A DNA stretch of 64,000 bases from Candidatus Zixiibacteriota bacterium (GTDB taxonomy: Bacteria > Zixibacteria > MSB-5A5 > GN15 > JACZUZ01): positions 1 through 64,000 of the forward strand of contig JAJRPM010000006.1 in the NCBI GenBank assembly GCA_024280775.1, written 5' to 3'. A program made the position numbers and the translations under genes. The notes beneath the pieces are model-generated. The model was given only the letters and a program-made list of their open reading frames with translations, ran no database searches and was not told the DNA's origin. This document shows positions 8,321 to 16,975 of this stretch, piece after piece (position 1 is the first letter of the stretch; the number at the start of each line of letters is the position of its first letter).

Positions 8321-8461
8321 ACCGGACGAACTCGGGGCTCAACACGACCGAAGAAGCGACAGAATAGAGGCCACAGTGAAACAGTGGATACGCTACTTGT
8401 GGGTCTTTATACCTAGTTAATCGGGCCTAAGAAATGAGGTCCGTATCAGACATACAGACAC

Positions 8462-8497
8462 AAAAAAAGTCGCTGGCGCCCTCACAACGCCAACGAC
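8462..8497 (-). terminator. Strong minus-strand terminator
   Basis: Read on the minus strand: GTCGTTGGCG, a 9-nt loop, CGCCAGCGAC, then seven T. The 10-bp stem has one G-T pair. Confidence 0.88.
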
Positions 8498-8765
8498 CGG
8501 GTGGGCAGGGATCGAAGTCCCACCTAAATGAGACTCCGAACTTTGCGGGAGAGAATTGCCCAAGACTCTCCACCTAATCTCTTGCCTTCAACTATTTACA
8601 GTCTTTAACTATTAACAATGGGGACCTTTGCAGGTCATTCGAGCTTGCCCGACGTAGCTAGCCCAAAGTGAGACGCTCTGTTGAGCGACTCAGGGAGTTT
8701 TTAGTCTCCAAGAAACGATAACAGCGACCACCGTCCATTGGTTCCGAGCAGGCAGGTTATTCTCG
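8462..8765 (-). ncRNA. Candidate structured RNA of about 300 nt, family unknown
   Basis: This stretch ends in the strong terminator at 8462-8497, carries no reading frame of note and folds into many local stems on the minus strand: CGCTC-AACA-GAGCG, GACCT-GCAA-AGGTC (a GNRA loop), GGAGAG...CTCTCC and GGTGGG...CCCACC. CCTGCCT near the 5' end can pair with AGGTGGG near the 3' end. The 5' boundary is uncertain. I could not match it to tmRNA, RNase P RNA, 6S or SRP RNA by eye. Confidence 0.4.
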
Positions 8766-8932
8766 ATAGTTTTTTTATCATCTCCAATATTCTCTCAGCA
8801 ACAGTATTCTCATTTCAACAATACCTTCGCCTCAACATTGGTTTTCCGCTATATTCGCCCGGCGAGACTTGACTGAGTCGAAAGGGCGCCCTTAATTCGT
8901 GAAGCGGACATAACTTTAGAAGGACAAATAAC

Positions 8933-10156
8933 TTGCAGGCAGAACAACAGCAAAACACCATAGCGGCGGATTTATTCGAGAAATGCACCAGTTTCACTGC
9001 CGCCAAAGAGATTCAAGACCGCGGCCTATATCCGTTTTTTCATCCGATTTCCTCTGAGCTTGGCGACGAGGTAGTCATCGAAGGCAAGCGGATGATTATG
9101 ATTGGCTCGAACAATTACCTCGGGCTGGTAAGCGACCCACGGGTCAAAGAGGCGGCAATTGAAGCCACTAGAAAATATGGCTCAGGATGCACCGGTTCGC
9201 GTTTTCTAAATGGCACCATAGATTTACATATTGAGCTGGAGAATCGCTTAGCAAAATTTATGGGCAAAGAAGCGGCGTTAGTGTTCTCCACCGGTTTTCA
9301 GTCCAACCTGGGAGCTATTTCCTGTTTGGCTGGCAAATCCGATACTCTGATTATTGATAGACAAGATCATGCCTGTATTATCGACGGCTGCAGACTCAGC
9401 CATGCCCGGACGCTAAAATTCCGCCACAATGACATGGAGGATTTGGAACGTCTCCTCAAGAATGTCACCTCCGCCAAGCCTGACGGCGGAATCTTAATAA
9501 TCGTCGATGGCGTGTTTTCGATGGAAGGTGATCTAACTCCTCTGCCTAAGCTGATTGAATTGGCAAAGACCTATGGCGCCAAGGTGTATGTTGATGACGC
9601 GCACGCTATCGGAGTGATTGGCGAGCGAGGCTCAGGGACCGCTTCGCATTTTGGGTTGGTCGATGAAGTTGATATAACTTCCGGCACTTTCTCCAAGTCC
9701 TTCGCCTCTTTGGGCGGGTTTATTGTCGCCGATGCGGCAGTTATCGAGTATGTGAAGCATATCGGTCGAGCGATGATATTTTCGGCCTCGATTCCGCCGG
9801 CAAACGCCGCCGCGGTTCTTAAAGCTTTGGAGATTATTGAAAACGAACCTGAGCGCCGCGAAAGACTGTGGCATAATACGCATCGTATGCACAAGGAATT
9901 GCGAGGACTAGGATTTGACATTGGTGATACAGAAACTCCGATTGTTCCTATCATTGTGGGCGATAATGAACTGACACTGTTATTCTGGAGAGAGCTGTTC
10001 GATAACGGTGTTTTCACTAATGCAATTATCGCTCCGGCGGTTCCGGCTGAGCGGGCGATGCTTCGCACTTCTTACACCGCGACGCTAAGTGACGAACAAT
10101 TGGACATTGTGCTGGAAACAATGGGACGTATTGGCAAAAAGCTGGGAATAATCTAG
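8933..10156 (+). CDS. Alpha-oxoamine synthase, likely serine palmitoyltransferase-type
   Basis: 407 residues starting at TTG, supported by AGAAGG 8 nt upstream. A PLP-dependent alpha-oxoamine synthase (family of Spt, Kbl, BioF, HemA). Motifs: GSNNYLGL (about 58-65), GSGCTGSRFLNGTIDLH (about 82-98), DDAHAIGVIG with the PLP-binding Asp/His, and TSGTFSKSFASLGGF with the Schiff-base Lys. The SRFLNGT-D-H segment resembles Bacteroidetes serine palmitoyltransferases more than Kbl or BioF. It would condense serine (or glycine) with acyl-CoA or acyl-ACP. It is followed by a GNAT protein, a pairing that recalls bacterial ceramide synthesis. Kbl remains possible. Confidence 0.85.
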   Translation: MQAEQQQNTIAADLFEKCTSFTAAKEIQDRGLYPFFHPISSELGDEVVIEGKRMIMIGSNNYLGLVSDPRVKEAAIEATRKYGSGCTGSRFLNGTIDLHIELENRLAKFMGKEAALVFSTGFQSNLGAISCLAGKSDTLIIDRQDHACIIDGCRLSHARTLKFRHNDMEDLERLLKNVTSAKPDGGILIIVDGVFSMEGDLTPLPKLIELAKTYGAKVYVDDAHAIGVIGERGSGTASHFGLVDEVDITSGTFSKSFASLGGFIVADAAVIEYVKHIGRAMIFSASIPPANAAAVLKALEIIENEPERRERLWHNTHRMHKELRGLGFDIGDTETPIVPIIVGDNELTLLFWRELFDNGVFTNAIIAPAVPAERAMLRTSYTATLSDEQLDIVLETMGRIGKKLGII

Positions 10157-10213
10157 CATGACTTTCCCCGAGCCTTCTCGTCCATCTCTATTGAAACTTT
10201 ATTCTGTTCAAAC

Positions 10214-11344
10214 ATGAATACCGAAACCTCTGTTATCGAAGTTGACTCGCGTAGTCTGCTCAAGGAATTCATTCGTTTTCCAGCAGAGCTATACAAGGAC
10301 GACCCAAATTTTGTTTGTCCGCTTGACACCGAGCGGCTGGAATTTTTTGACAAAAAGAAAAACCCATTCTATTCCGGCGCAAAGACAAAGCTATTTCTAG
10401 CGAAGCGCGGCGAACAAATCGTGGGCAGAATCTCCACCTGTGTTTACTTTGCTCACAATGAAATTCATAAAGAAAATGTGGGCTTCTTCGGTTTCTTTGA
10501 TTGTATAAACGACGAAAAAGTTGCGCATGCGCTGTTGAAAGTAGCGCTGATTACACTCAAGACCGAGGGCATGACTTCAATGCGTGGCCCGGCGAGTTTT
10601 ACTTTGAATCATGAGTGCGGTTTGCTAGTTGAGGGCTTTGATTCGCCACCGGTGGTGATGATGACTTACAATCAGCCCTATTTGGTCAAGCTAGTGGAAG
10701 ATTTCGGACTCGAGAAGGTCATGGATCTCTATGCGTTTATGATTGATGACCAACAGCCACTGCCGGAGCGAGTGATGAGACTCACTGATAAAATCGCCAA
10801 ACGCAGCGCAGTGACAATTCGCCGAATAGATATGAAGCGCTTTGACGAAGAAGTTCAGACAATCAACAAAGTATACAATGAAGCCTGGGAAGATAATTGG
10901 GGGTTTGCTCCAATGACCACCGAGGAGTTTGAGTTCATGGCCAAGAATCTCAAACAGGTTGTTGACCCGGATTTGGCCTTGATTGCCGAAGTTGACGGCA
11001 AGGCGGTGGCGTTTTCGCTAACTCTCCCGGATATCAATCAGGCGTTGATTCATTTGAATGGCAAACTATTACCATTCGGCATATTCAAACTGCTTTGGCA
11101 TACGAAGATTAAGAACAAAGTTGTCGGAGTGCGCACTGTCACTATGGGTGTTATCCCGGAGTACCGCAAGCGCGGCATCGACACGCTATTGTATGTGAAG
11201 ACATTTGTAGATGGCACTGCCAAGGGCTACAAATGGTCCGAGCTCTCCTGGGCGTTGGAAACAAACACCTTGTTGCGCTCATTGGTAGAGGGCATTGGAG
11301 CCAAGCTCTATAAGACATACCGGATGTATGAAATGCCAATCTAA
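10214..11344 (+). CDS. GNAT-fold acyltransferase-like protein, possible bacterial ceramide synthase
   Basis: 376 residues, no signal peptide. The C-terminal third shows GNAT-type features: LIAEVDGKAVAFSLTLPD (about 259-276) and VTMGVIPEYRKRGIDTLLY (about 312-330), where the R-K-R-G loop resembles the acyl-CoA pyrophosphate-binding segment. The N-terminal part (FLAKRGEQIVGRIS) looks like a second, degenerate GNAT half. It follows the serine palmitoyltransferase-like gene by 57 nt. The ceramide synthase of Caulobacter is a GNAT-fold protein, so a role in N-acylating the sphingoid base is plausible but inferred from context. Confidence 0.7.
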   Translation: MNTETSVIEVDSRSLLKEFIRFPAELYKDDPNFVCPLDTERLEFFDKKKNPFYSGAKTKLFLAKRGEQIVGRISTCVYFAHNEIHKENVGFFGFFDCINDEKVAHALLKVALITLKTEGMTSMRGPASFTLNHECGLLVEGFDSPPVVMMTYNQPYLVKLVEDFGLEKVMDLYAFMIDDQQPLPERVMRLTDKIAKRSAVTIRRIDMKRFDEEVQTINKVYNEAWEDNWGFAPMTTEEFEFMAKNLKQVVDPDLALIAEVDGKAVAFSLTLPDINQALIHLNGKLLPFGIFKLLWHTKIKNKVVGVRTVTMGVIPEYRKRGIDTLLYVKTFVDGTAKGYKWSELSWALETNTLLRSLVEGIGAKLYKTYRMYEMPI

Positions 11345-11986
11345 ATGACTAACGCTATTCTGTTGACCAGATTGAAGAACTTCCTTGAAATACAAAAGAG
11401 CATCCTGACAGTCTTAGGGGCTGTTCTGGTTGTGTTATTCGTTGTGTTATTTGCTGGCTCATGCACTTCCAAGTACAGGCCAAGACTTTACATTGTAGCA
11501 GAAGAAGGCCGTACTGTTATCAAGCCAACTGAGATGTTCTATGTAGAAGGTATGGCTGTTTCTTCCCCGCTTTCAGAGGCATATATGACACCTGCCAATG
11601 GCAATCTCGCGGCGGTCTCTTACTACTCGAAGGAAACCGGAATGGGCTCCGATGAACAGAGCGGCTTTTTTGTTCAGCGACGTCGATCCACTTACCGAAT
11701 GATACTGTCTTTGCCAGCAAAACTATCACCCGGAGAAATAACTTTGGATAATCTTTCCTTCGTAAGAAACTTCTCTAGTGTAGAGCAACCAATTCCGGCC
11801 AGAACATACCTATTCTCCACCGGGACATTTTCAATTGATTCAATTAAGTCTTCAGACTTGTACACCTCAATCGATGCAATCTTTCGCTCTTTGGAAGGCG
11901 ATACGCTAAAGTATCAAGGACACATGAAATTGGTCCCGAGAGACCGATTCTATTTCCGCGGAGTGATTTACCAACGCAAGAGATAG
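11345..11986 (+). CDS. Lipoprotein of unknown function
   Basis: 213 residues. The ATG abuts the stop of the GNAT gene (TAAATG), indicating translational coupling. A long hydrophobic helix (about 21-39) ends in AGSC, a lipobox, followed by TSKYRPR. The n-region of 20 residues is longer than typical, so a plain membrane anchor is an alternative. The rest is a beta-rich domain that I do not recognise. Co-transcription with the sphingolipid-like pair suggests an envelope role. Confidence 0.75.
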   Translation: MTNAILLTRLKNFLEIQKSILTVLGAVLVVLFVVLFAGSCTSKYRPRLYIVAEEGRTVIKPTEMFYVEGMAVSSPLSEAYMTPANGNLAAVSYYSKETGMGSDEQSGFFVQRRRSTYRMILSLPAKLSPGEITLDNLSFVRNFSSVEQPIPARTYLFSTGTFSIDSIKSSDLYTSIDAIFRSLEGDTLKYQGHMKLVPRDRFYFRGVIYQRKR

Positions 11987-12014
11987 AAGCGGTAGAATGA
12001 ACCAAAATGTTCCA

Positions 12015-12042
12015 GTAGGGCAGAACCCGAAGCGGTTCTGCC
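12015..12042. repeat. Solo REP, family B (GTAG + GGCAGAACC hairpin)
   Basis: GTAG followed by GGCAGAACC, loop CGAAGC, GGTTCTGCC: a 9-bp perfect stem. The same hairpin occurs as an inverted pair at 36084-36189. Confidence 0.85.
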
Positions 12043-12552
12043 ATTTGTTCAATCTGTAGCTACTGGTGAAATAGCAGAATCGATTCGGGCTCTTGACGCG
12101 CGAGATAACAATTCATCTAGCTAAACTTGCAAAAGGCATTCTTCCGAATTGCGCTATGAAACTTTTAAGTAAAGTCTTTTCAACTTCCCGCGGTTCTGTA
12201 GTGTCGAGCGTCTTCCAGCAAAACTTCAGGTCCCGATGGTTCTTCAATTGCCAAATAAATCGTCCGCCCCAATGCCCGACGTTTTTCCCCTGACCGAATT
12301 GCAAATATTGGCCTAGCCGTGAATGTAACGTGGAACCAGTGGCTCCTCCACCAGCCTTCCCTATATATAGACTACAATGGACTTCGGAACGCTGATATGG
12401 TCAACCTGATGCCGCGAATTTCATGTACGGTTAGTTAAAAGAGATAGTGTTTTGATCGTAATCGACAATCAAGAATGGAACTACTGGAGAGTGCACCAAT
12501 TCTAGTACGCCCGGCGCCCCACCCCAATCAAAACCCACTGCCTCCCCCCACC

Positions 12553-12656
12553 TGTGGCCCGCCCATTGGGCGGGTTCCCGTAATCACACTCGACGCAAAA
12601 TAAGAAGACTATAAGAAATCATGCAACACAGGAACCCACCCAATGGGTGGGCCACA
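12553..12656. repeat. Inverted pair of CCCGCCCATTGGGCGGG-type hairpins
   Basis: 12553-12578 reads TGTGGCCCGCCCATTGGG and continues CGGGTTCC; 12631-12656 is its near-exact inverse (GGAACCCACCCAATGGGTGG, then GCCACA). Layout is REPIN-like, but the tail is TGTGG rather than GTAG. Confidence 0.75.
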
Positions 12657-12966
12657 ATACCGAAATAAGCCGTTCACATAGGCAACATATCAGACCGGAG
12701 CCGTGGGCTCCTGCCATGTTTGCAAAAGGACACCCACCATACAGAATCACCACAACAACAACCCAAATTCCAACCTGCCTCCATATATAGTGACACATTC
12801 CACCAACAGAATCACTACCATAATCACACCGAGGCGCCCTATATTTACCAAACGAACCCATTTCTCCACGATTCCAACTCCTATGCAACTATTTATCTAA
12901 TTTCTCGTTTGATTACCTAGGAGATTGCTTGTACAGCTCACGGATACTCACGAAGGGAGATTATTC

Positions 12967-13554
12967 ATGCATAAAAGACTATTTAGATCTCGCCAGGAAA
13001 AGGTCATTGGCGGAGTCTGCGGCGGACTGGCCGAATACTACGACATAGACCCGACAATCGTTCGTCTAGCGACAATTCTACTCGTGTTAGGACTCGGCTT
13101 CCCGATTGTCGCCTACATTGTCGCCTGGATTATTATCCCGCGTCGACCGATGGTAGCGGCGCAAAATCAAAACCCGCTTCCGCCGGAATCTCAGTCAACG
13201 CATGCTTATGCAGAACAAACTGACATGGCATCGCAAATGGCTCCTGCTCCAATGCCCGAGCCAAATGCCAAAGAGAAAAACACTGGAATGTCAGCAATGG
13301 TCCCCGGAATAGCAATGGTGGCCCTTGGACTCTTTGCTTTGCTAAAAGGATATTTCTGGTGGCATTGGGAAGACCTCCTGCCGGTAGGTCTAGTCGTTAT
13401 CGGAATCTACCTGATAGTGCGACATCTTGAATTGACCCCGACCAAAAAGAATGGCGATGCGAATAATCACAGCGCCTCCACTCACAGCGCATCCAATGGC
13501 GGAGCCGCACAAAACGGCGAGTCTACGCTTTCAACTAACGGAGGTGAATCATGA
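12967..13554 (+). CDS. PspC-domain membrane protein
   Basis: 195 residues from ATG 12967, chosen because GAAGGGAGA lies 7-8 nt upstream; an upstream TTG at 12925 is poorly spaced from its GGAGA. The PspC domain is at the N-terminus (LFRSRQEKVIGGVCGGLAEY, then DPTIVRLATILLVLGLG), followed by a low-complexity linker and a second pair of membrane helices (about 108-150) like the DUF5668/LiaF transmembrane module. The tail is rich in Asn/Ser/Ala. PspC proteins sense or respond to envelope stress. It overlaps the next gene by 4 nt (ATGA). Confidence 0.85.
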   Translation: MHKRLFRSRQEKVIGGVCGGLAEYYDIDPTIVRLATILLVLGLGFPIVAYIVAWIIIPRRPMVAAQNQNPLPPESQSTHAYAEQTDMASQMAPAPMPEPNAKEKNTGMSAMVPGIAMVALGLFALLKGYFWWHWEDLLPVGLVVIGIYLIVRHLELTPTKKNGDANNHSASTHSASNGGAAQNGESTLSTNGGES

Positions 13555-14516
13555 CCTCGGCACGGTCTGTTCGATGGGGAATGTTTTTCATCGCTATGGG
13601 TGTCTTTTGGCTCCTGGTTGAAAACAATGTCATAGCCCCGAGAGTGTTTCTGTATGCGCTATCATTGTGGCCGCTATTGCTAGTTGCGATAGGCATCGAA
13701 ATGATTTTCAAGCGCACAAAACTCAAAGCGCTTTCGTATTTGTCACCAGCTCTGCTAGGACTTGCATTGACAGCAGTAGCAGTCGAGGCCTATCACTACG
13801 AGCGTGGTGATAACCCGATGTACAATTCGTCATTCAGTCGCAATCTCGACACGGGCGTTGAGACTCTGCGCGCATCTGTTGAGCTGGGTGACTATGATCT
13901 ACTTGTGCGAGCGCGTTCGGGAGAGAAAGTTCGCGCCAAAATGGTTGGCGCGCATTCAATGCCCAAGATTGTGTTTACTCAGGATGAAACCGGCGCCGAG
14001 TTGATTGTCACCGACGACAACGGTTGGTTTAGCTGGGGTGGTCGCGGCTGGCCGCTTATGATGACCTCCAACGGATTCAATTCGAACCGTGAACCGGAAT
14101 ACCGCTTGGATGTACCAGAGAACACCGCGCTGGATTTGAAACTGACCGGCTCTGATTCTTACGCAGAACTAGACCTTACTCATGCATTGCTAGGGGAACT
14201 TCTGGCGGATTTGGATGAAGTGGAATTGAAACTAAAAATCGGAGCGGATGTTCCGGTAGTCAATGTGACACTATCAGGAACTGACAACCAACTAATCCTG
14301 CTCTTCCCGAATGGCGGCGGCGTGCGAATCGATGGTGACGGAATCACTTCGGATTTAACCGGATACCTTTCCGGCAAAGGACTGATAAAGGACGGTGATG
14401 CATTCATCACACCGGGCTTTGATACACTCACACCGCAAGTGATTCTACGTGTCGACGACGACCTACCGCGCCTGCGCCTGGGGACATACACCATAAAAAG
14501 TACCGACAAACTGTAA
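13551..14516 (+). CDS. LiaF-like membrane protein
   Basis: 321 residues. Three to four hydrophobic helices at the N-terminus (about 8-85), then a soluble beta-helix-like domain with repeated short strands (DLKLTGSDSYAELDL, VNVTLSGTDNQLILLFP), as in LiaF/toast-rack domains. It is translationally coupled to the PspC protein by a 4-nt overlap. The pair resembles PspC-LiaF envelope-stress modules, but no cognate two-component system or psp regulator is adjacent. Confidence 0.75.
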   Translation: MTSARSVRWGMFFIAMGVFWLLVENNVIAPRVFLYALSLWPLLLVAIGIEMIFKRTKLKALSYLSPALLGLALTAVAVEAYHYERGDNPMYNSSFSRNLDTGVETLRASVELGDYDLLVRARSGEKVRAKMVGAHSMPKIVFTQDETGAELIVTDDNGWFSWGGRGWPLMMTSNGFNSNREPEYRLDVPENTALDLKLTGSDSYAELDLTHALLGELLADLDEVELKLKIGADVPVVNVTLSGTDNQLILLFPNGGGVRIDGDGITSDLTGYLSGKGLIKDGDAFITPGFDTLTPQVILRVDDDLPRLRLGTYTIKSTDKL

Positions 14517-14549
14517 CAGACAAGACAGCGATTTGTCTTAACTAAACAA

Positions 14550-14585
14550 GGCGCTGCTCCGTTTTCGGGCCAGCGCTTTTTCTTT
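14550..14585 (+). terminator. Terminator after the PspC/LiaF-like pair
   Basis: Stem GCGCTG (14551-14556) with CAGCGC (14571-14576), followed by TTTTTCTTTT. It is 34 nt after the stop codon. Confidence 0.85.
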
Positions 14586-14609
14586 TGCTATCTTGTTTTC
14601 TACTGCGAA

Positions 14610-16283
14610 CTATTTCAGTTGATACAGCACATGAATACCGCAACTATCGAGCATAGCATAATTATCTCTTAGGGCCTGATGAAAACCCGGCGTATGCGCC
14701 GAGCCGGGCAAAAACTCGATATAGTATTCAGCGCCAAGTTGCGCGACACTATCAATTGAGGCGATATCCTGCAATTCCTCCGGCACACTGAATCCCTGAC
14801 GGTCCATCCAGTAGAACATCCAGGGGACGTTATACGCAACACTTCGCCCAATCGAAGATCGCGCCGGCGCCCCCCAAGCGGCAATTCGCGAATCCCCAGG
14901 AACCAAATCAGCAAACTCCAGCGCGCATGAATTCCAGTCCACAAAATTGGCCTCCTGTGGAACCATCCGAAAACTTCTCGCTCCCAAAGCTATCAGAACT
15001 ATCGCTGTGACTGTAATGACAAAATTGAAAGTAAAGGTCATACCTCTTGGTGACTGGTTTACATGCTTTGCTGGATACCTAAGCAGAATTATCGCCAACA
15101 CTGCCGCCAAAACCCCGACGAAGCCTGCAAGAACGAAGGTGAAGCCCAGGGCGATCCCAATTCCAAAACCGGCCAGCGCCGTGGCGGCGTAGGTGATAGC
15201 CGACGTACGCCAACTCCTAAGACTACTCGGAATCGGACCTGACTGTTCAACAAAGATTCCTAATGCCAAGCCCACAAAGGGAATTGAAAGCGAGTGGTAG
15301 TAGAACGCCCAAGAAGCGCCGGTGGTGTAGAGCGTAACAAAATAGAACAACGCCAAGCTGCCTCCAAGTATATATAGTGGCTTGGCAAGCCTGGAATTAC
15401 GAGCCGCCCACAAACTCAATGCCACTGCTATGGCGCCGGGATAGCTGGTAATGTAAGAGACAACATTGTTAACAAAACCCCGGTAGTAGGCCCTATTGAA
15501 GAGCATGTCACTTCCGATGCGATGTGATTCATTAGTGACACCCAGCGACATTTTGTAATCCAGCCAGAATTGATGCGAATGAGCCATCCAGGCGAGATTG
15601 GGGATTATGACAAGCCCCAGAGCGATGTAGGTAAGTTTGCTGGTAAATGTCTGGCGCGGGCCCCGGCGACGTAACGTATCAAACGCAAAGAACAAACCGT
15701 AAGGAGCCGCTGACGCTTTGCACAGAATTGCCAGCGACAAGAACCCCGCACATATCACAAAATCACGTGACACACATTCAGAGTCAACACTCCGGCTATA
15801 GCTACGGAAGTAGTAATACAAAGACAATGATAGAAACAACAACATCAATGTATCGGATTGCACTGCGGTCGAAAGGTAGATGAGCAACGGATTGACAGCA
15901 AAAAACGCAGTCATCACCAGCGCTCCTATTTCGGATATCAATAGGAACGCCAACCGGGAGAGAACAAAGAGCGTAAGTATCGAAATCAAAAGAGAAAACA
16001 ATCTCGCCTGTTGCTCATGAAAGCCAAAGGCGCTATACGACTGAGCAACTAACCATGGGTAGAGAGGGAATTCACTTTCCACATAGCCAGGTGTGTTCTC
16101 CCGCCAGTCGGTTCGGGGATACAGGATATTGTTATCCTCACGATAGAAATTACGAGCTACCGCGCCGACATCAGTTTCGCGCCAAAGAGTCGAACGCATC
16201 GCAACTGACCCATCAATCGGACGCCACACATCAACCGCGCGCAAGTAGAACCCGACCGACATAATAACTGTCAGCGCAGACAA
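14610..16283 (-). CDS. Polytopic membrane glycosyltransferase (PMT/ArnT-like, GT-C fold)
   Basis: 557 residues with about a dozen hydrophobic helices. The first extracytoplasmic loop after helix 1 carries acidic/aromatic residues (WRETDVGAVARNFYREDN) typical of GT-C enzymes that use polyprenyl-phosphate sugars, and a PLYPWLVAQSY segment follows. It would glycosylate lipid, polysaccharide or protein on the periplasmic face; substrate unknown. The listed start is TTG at 16283 with no Shine-Dalgarno. The frame stays open upstream, and a GGAG at 16332-16335 sits 6 nt before an ATT codon (16323-16325), so a rare AUU start adding 14 residues is possible. Confidence 0.8.
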   Translation of the reverse strand: MSALTVIMSVGFYLRAVDVWRPIDGSVAMRSTLWRETDVGAVARNFYREDNNILYPRTDWRENTPGYVESEFPLYPWLVAQSYSAFGFHEQQARLFSLLISILTLFVLSRLAFLLISEIGALVMTAFFAVNPLLIYLSTAVQSDTLMLLFLSLSLYYYFRSYSRSVDSECVSRDFVICAGFLSLAILCKASAAPYGLFFAFDTLRRRGPRQTFTSKLTYIALGLVIIPNLAWMAHSHQFWLDYKMSLGVTNESHRIGSDMLFNRAYYRGFVNNVVSYITSYPGAIAVALSLWAARNSRLAKPLYILGGSLALFYFVTLYTTGASWAFYYHSLSIPFVGLALGIFVEQSGPIPSSLRSWRTSAITYAATALAGFGIGIALGFTFVLAGFVGVLAAVLAIILLRYPAKHVNQSPRGMTFTFNFVITVTAIVLIALGARSFRMVPQEANFVDWNSCALEFADLVPGDSRIAAWGAPARSSIGRSVAYNVPWMFYWMDRQGFSVPEELQDIASIDSVAQLGAEYYIEFLPGSAHTPGFHQALRDNYAMLDSCGIHVLYQLK

Positions 16284-16346
16284 TACGCGAAAACTGAGCC
16301 CGGCTATTTTTGTCTGGGTAAGAATAATAATCTCCGAGGCTCGGAC

Positions 16347-16844
16347 CTATTTACTCAGCGAGCCATTGATGACATAGGTGAGCGCCTTAAATGCCTGCTC
16401 AAGTGTCTCAGCAACTACTAAAGCGGCGGCGTCAACCTCTTTGAGCGCGTGAGTGAACTCCGCCGGATGTACAACTATCAAAGGTTTACCCAAAGCGCTG
16501 GCATAGCCAGCGTCAAATGCCGCATTCCATTGGCGATACTTCTCACCGAAACGAACAACCACAATATCCGCTTTCTCAATGAGCGTACGAGTGCGAACAG
16601 CATTCAGTTTCGCGCCCTTGTGATCTTTCCAAAATGGCTTCTCTTCCTCACCGAGGATATCCACACCACAATTGTCGCTGGCGCTATGATCTGTCACCGG
16701 CGAAAAAAATTCTACTGGCAACCCCTCGGCCCTAGCCGAGTCAATAATCTTATCGCGCCAATCGCTGTGGATTTCTCCTGAGAGGTACACTCGCCAGTTG
16801 GGACCTAAATTAGACTTCGATTTCACTTTTCCTCTAACCTCCAT
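16347..16844 (-). CDS. ytoQ: YtoQ-family protein
   Basis: 165 residues closely resembling Bacillus YtoQ: VYLSGEIHSDWRDKII, SPVTDHSASD, KPFWKDHKGAKLNAVRTRTL, IVVVRFGEKYRQWNAAFDAG. The fold is that of nucleoside 2-deoxyribosyltransferase-like proteins; the biochemical role of YtoQ is not established. The annotated ATG has no well-spaced ribosome site, but an in-frame GTG six codons later (16826) is preceded by GGAGG and AGAGG, so the true start may be there. It precedes the membrane glycosyltransferase gene on the same strand. Confidence 0.9.
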   Translation of the reverse strand: MEVRGKVKSKSNLGPNWRVYLSGEIHSDWRDKIIDSARAEGLPVEFFSPVTDHSASDNCGVDILGEEEKPFWKDHKGAKLNAVRTRTLIEKADIVVVRFGEKYRQWNAAFDAGYASALGKPLIVVHPAEFTHALKEVDAAALVVAETLEQAFKALTYVINGSLSK

Positions 16845-16894
16845 CCTCGATACAACTAGCTTGCCAACTTCAGAACAGCATAAGTAAACAGTAT

Positions 16895-16933
16895 AAAAAA
16901 ACGGCTCCCGAAAACGTATGCTTCGGGAGTCGT
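16895..16933 (-). terminator. Terminator of the ppiD-like gene
   Basis: Read on the minus strand: ACGACTCCCGAA, 9-nt loop, TTCGGGAGCCGT, then six T; 12-bp stem with one mismatch. It is 42 nt after the stop of the PpiD-like gene. Confidence 0.93.
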
Positions 16934-16975
16934 TGAATTCACTTTATTGGAATCTAGTATGATTCTCTGCTAGCG

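Larger units (their letters stand above)
7982..8932. other. Gene-free region with probable RNA genes
   Basis: No protein gene is supported over about 950 bp. It holds three minus-strand intrinsic terminators (8117-8150, 8299-8320, 8462-8497), a near-consensus minus-strand promoter (8203-8230) and a stem-rich segment (8462-8765). These point to non-coding RNA transcribed leftwards and/or a structured leader of pgsA. Confidence 0.6.
11987..12966. other. Gene-poor, repeat-bearing region
   Basis: About 980 bp without a supported gene. It has a solo family B REP (12015-12042), an inverted pair of CCCGCCC hairpins (12553-12656) and an A/C-rich, low-complexity stretch (about 12720-12890) whose Thr/Asn/His-rich reading frames look spurious. 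The sequence could be degraded mobile or intergenic DNA. Confidence 0.6.

Noticed and set aside
8281-8460. RNase P RNA on the plus strand
   Set aside because: Short matches such as GTGAAACAGTGG and GACAGAA occur, but the conserved GAGGAAAGTCC and other core blocks are absent.
8500-8580. tRNA near GGGATCGAAGTCCC
   Set aside because: No cloverleaf or anticodon arm can be built around it on either strand.
8462-8900. tmRNA on the minus strand
   Set aside because: A TTTCGAC-like 5' stretch (near 8880) and a terminator after a TTCGATCC-like 3' stretch were suggestive, but the T-arm does not form a 5-bp stem with a TTCRANY loop, the acceptor ends do not pair over 7 bp, and no tag frame ending in a typical ALAA-type sequence is present.
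12093-12920. Several short proteins on both strands
   Set aside because: Low-complexity Thr/Asn/His-rich frames without ribosome sites, in A/C-rich sequence; treated as intergenic.
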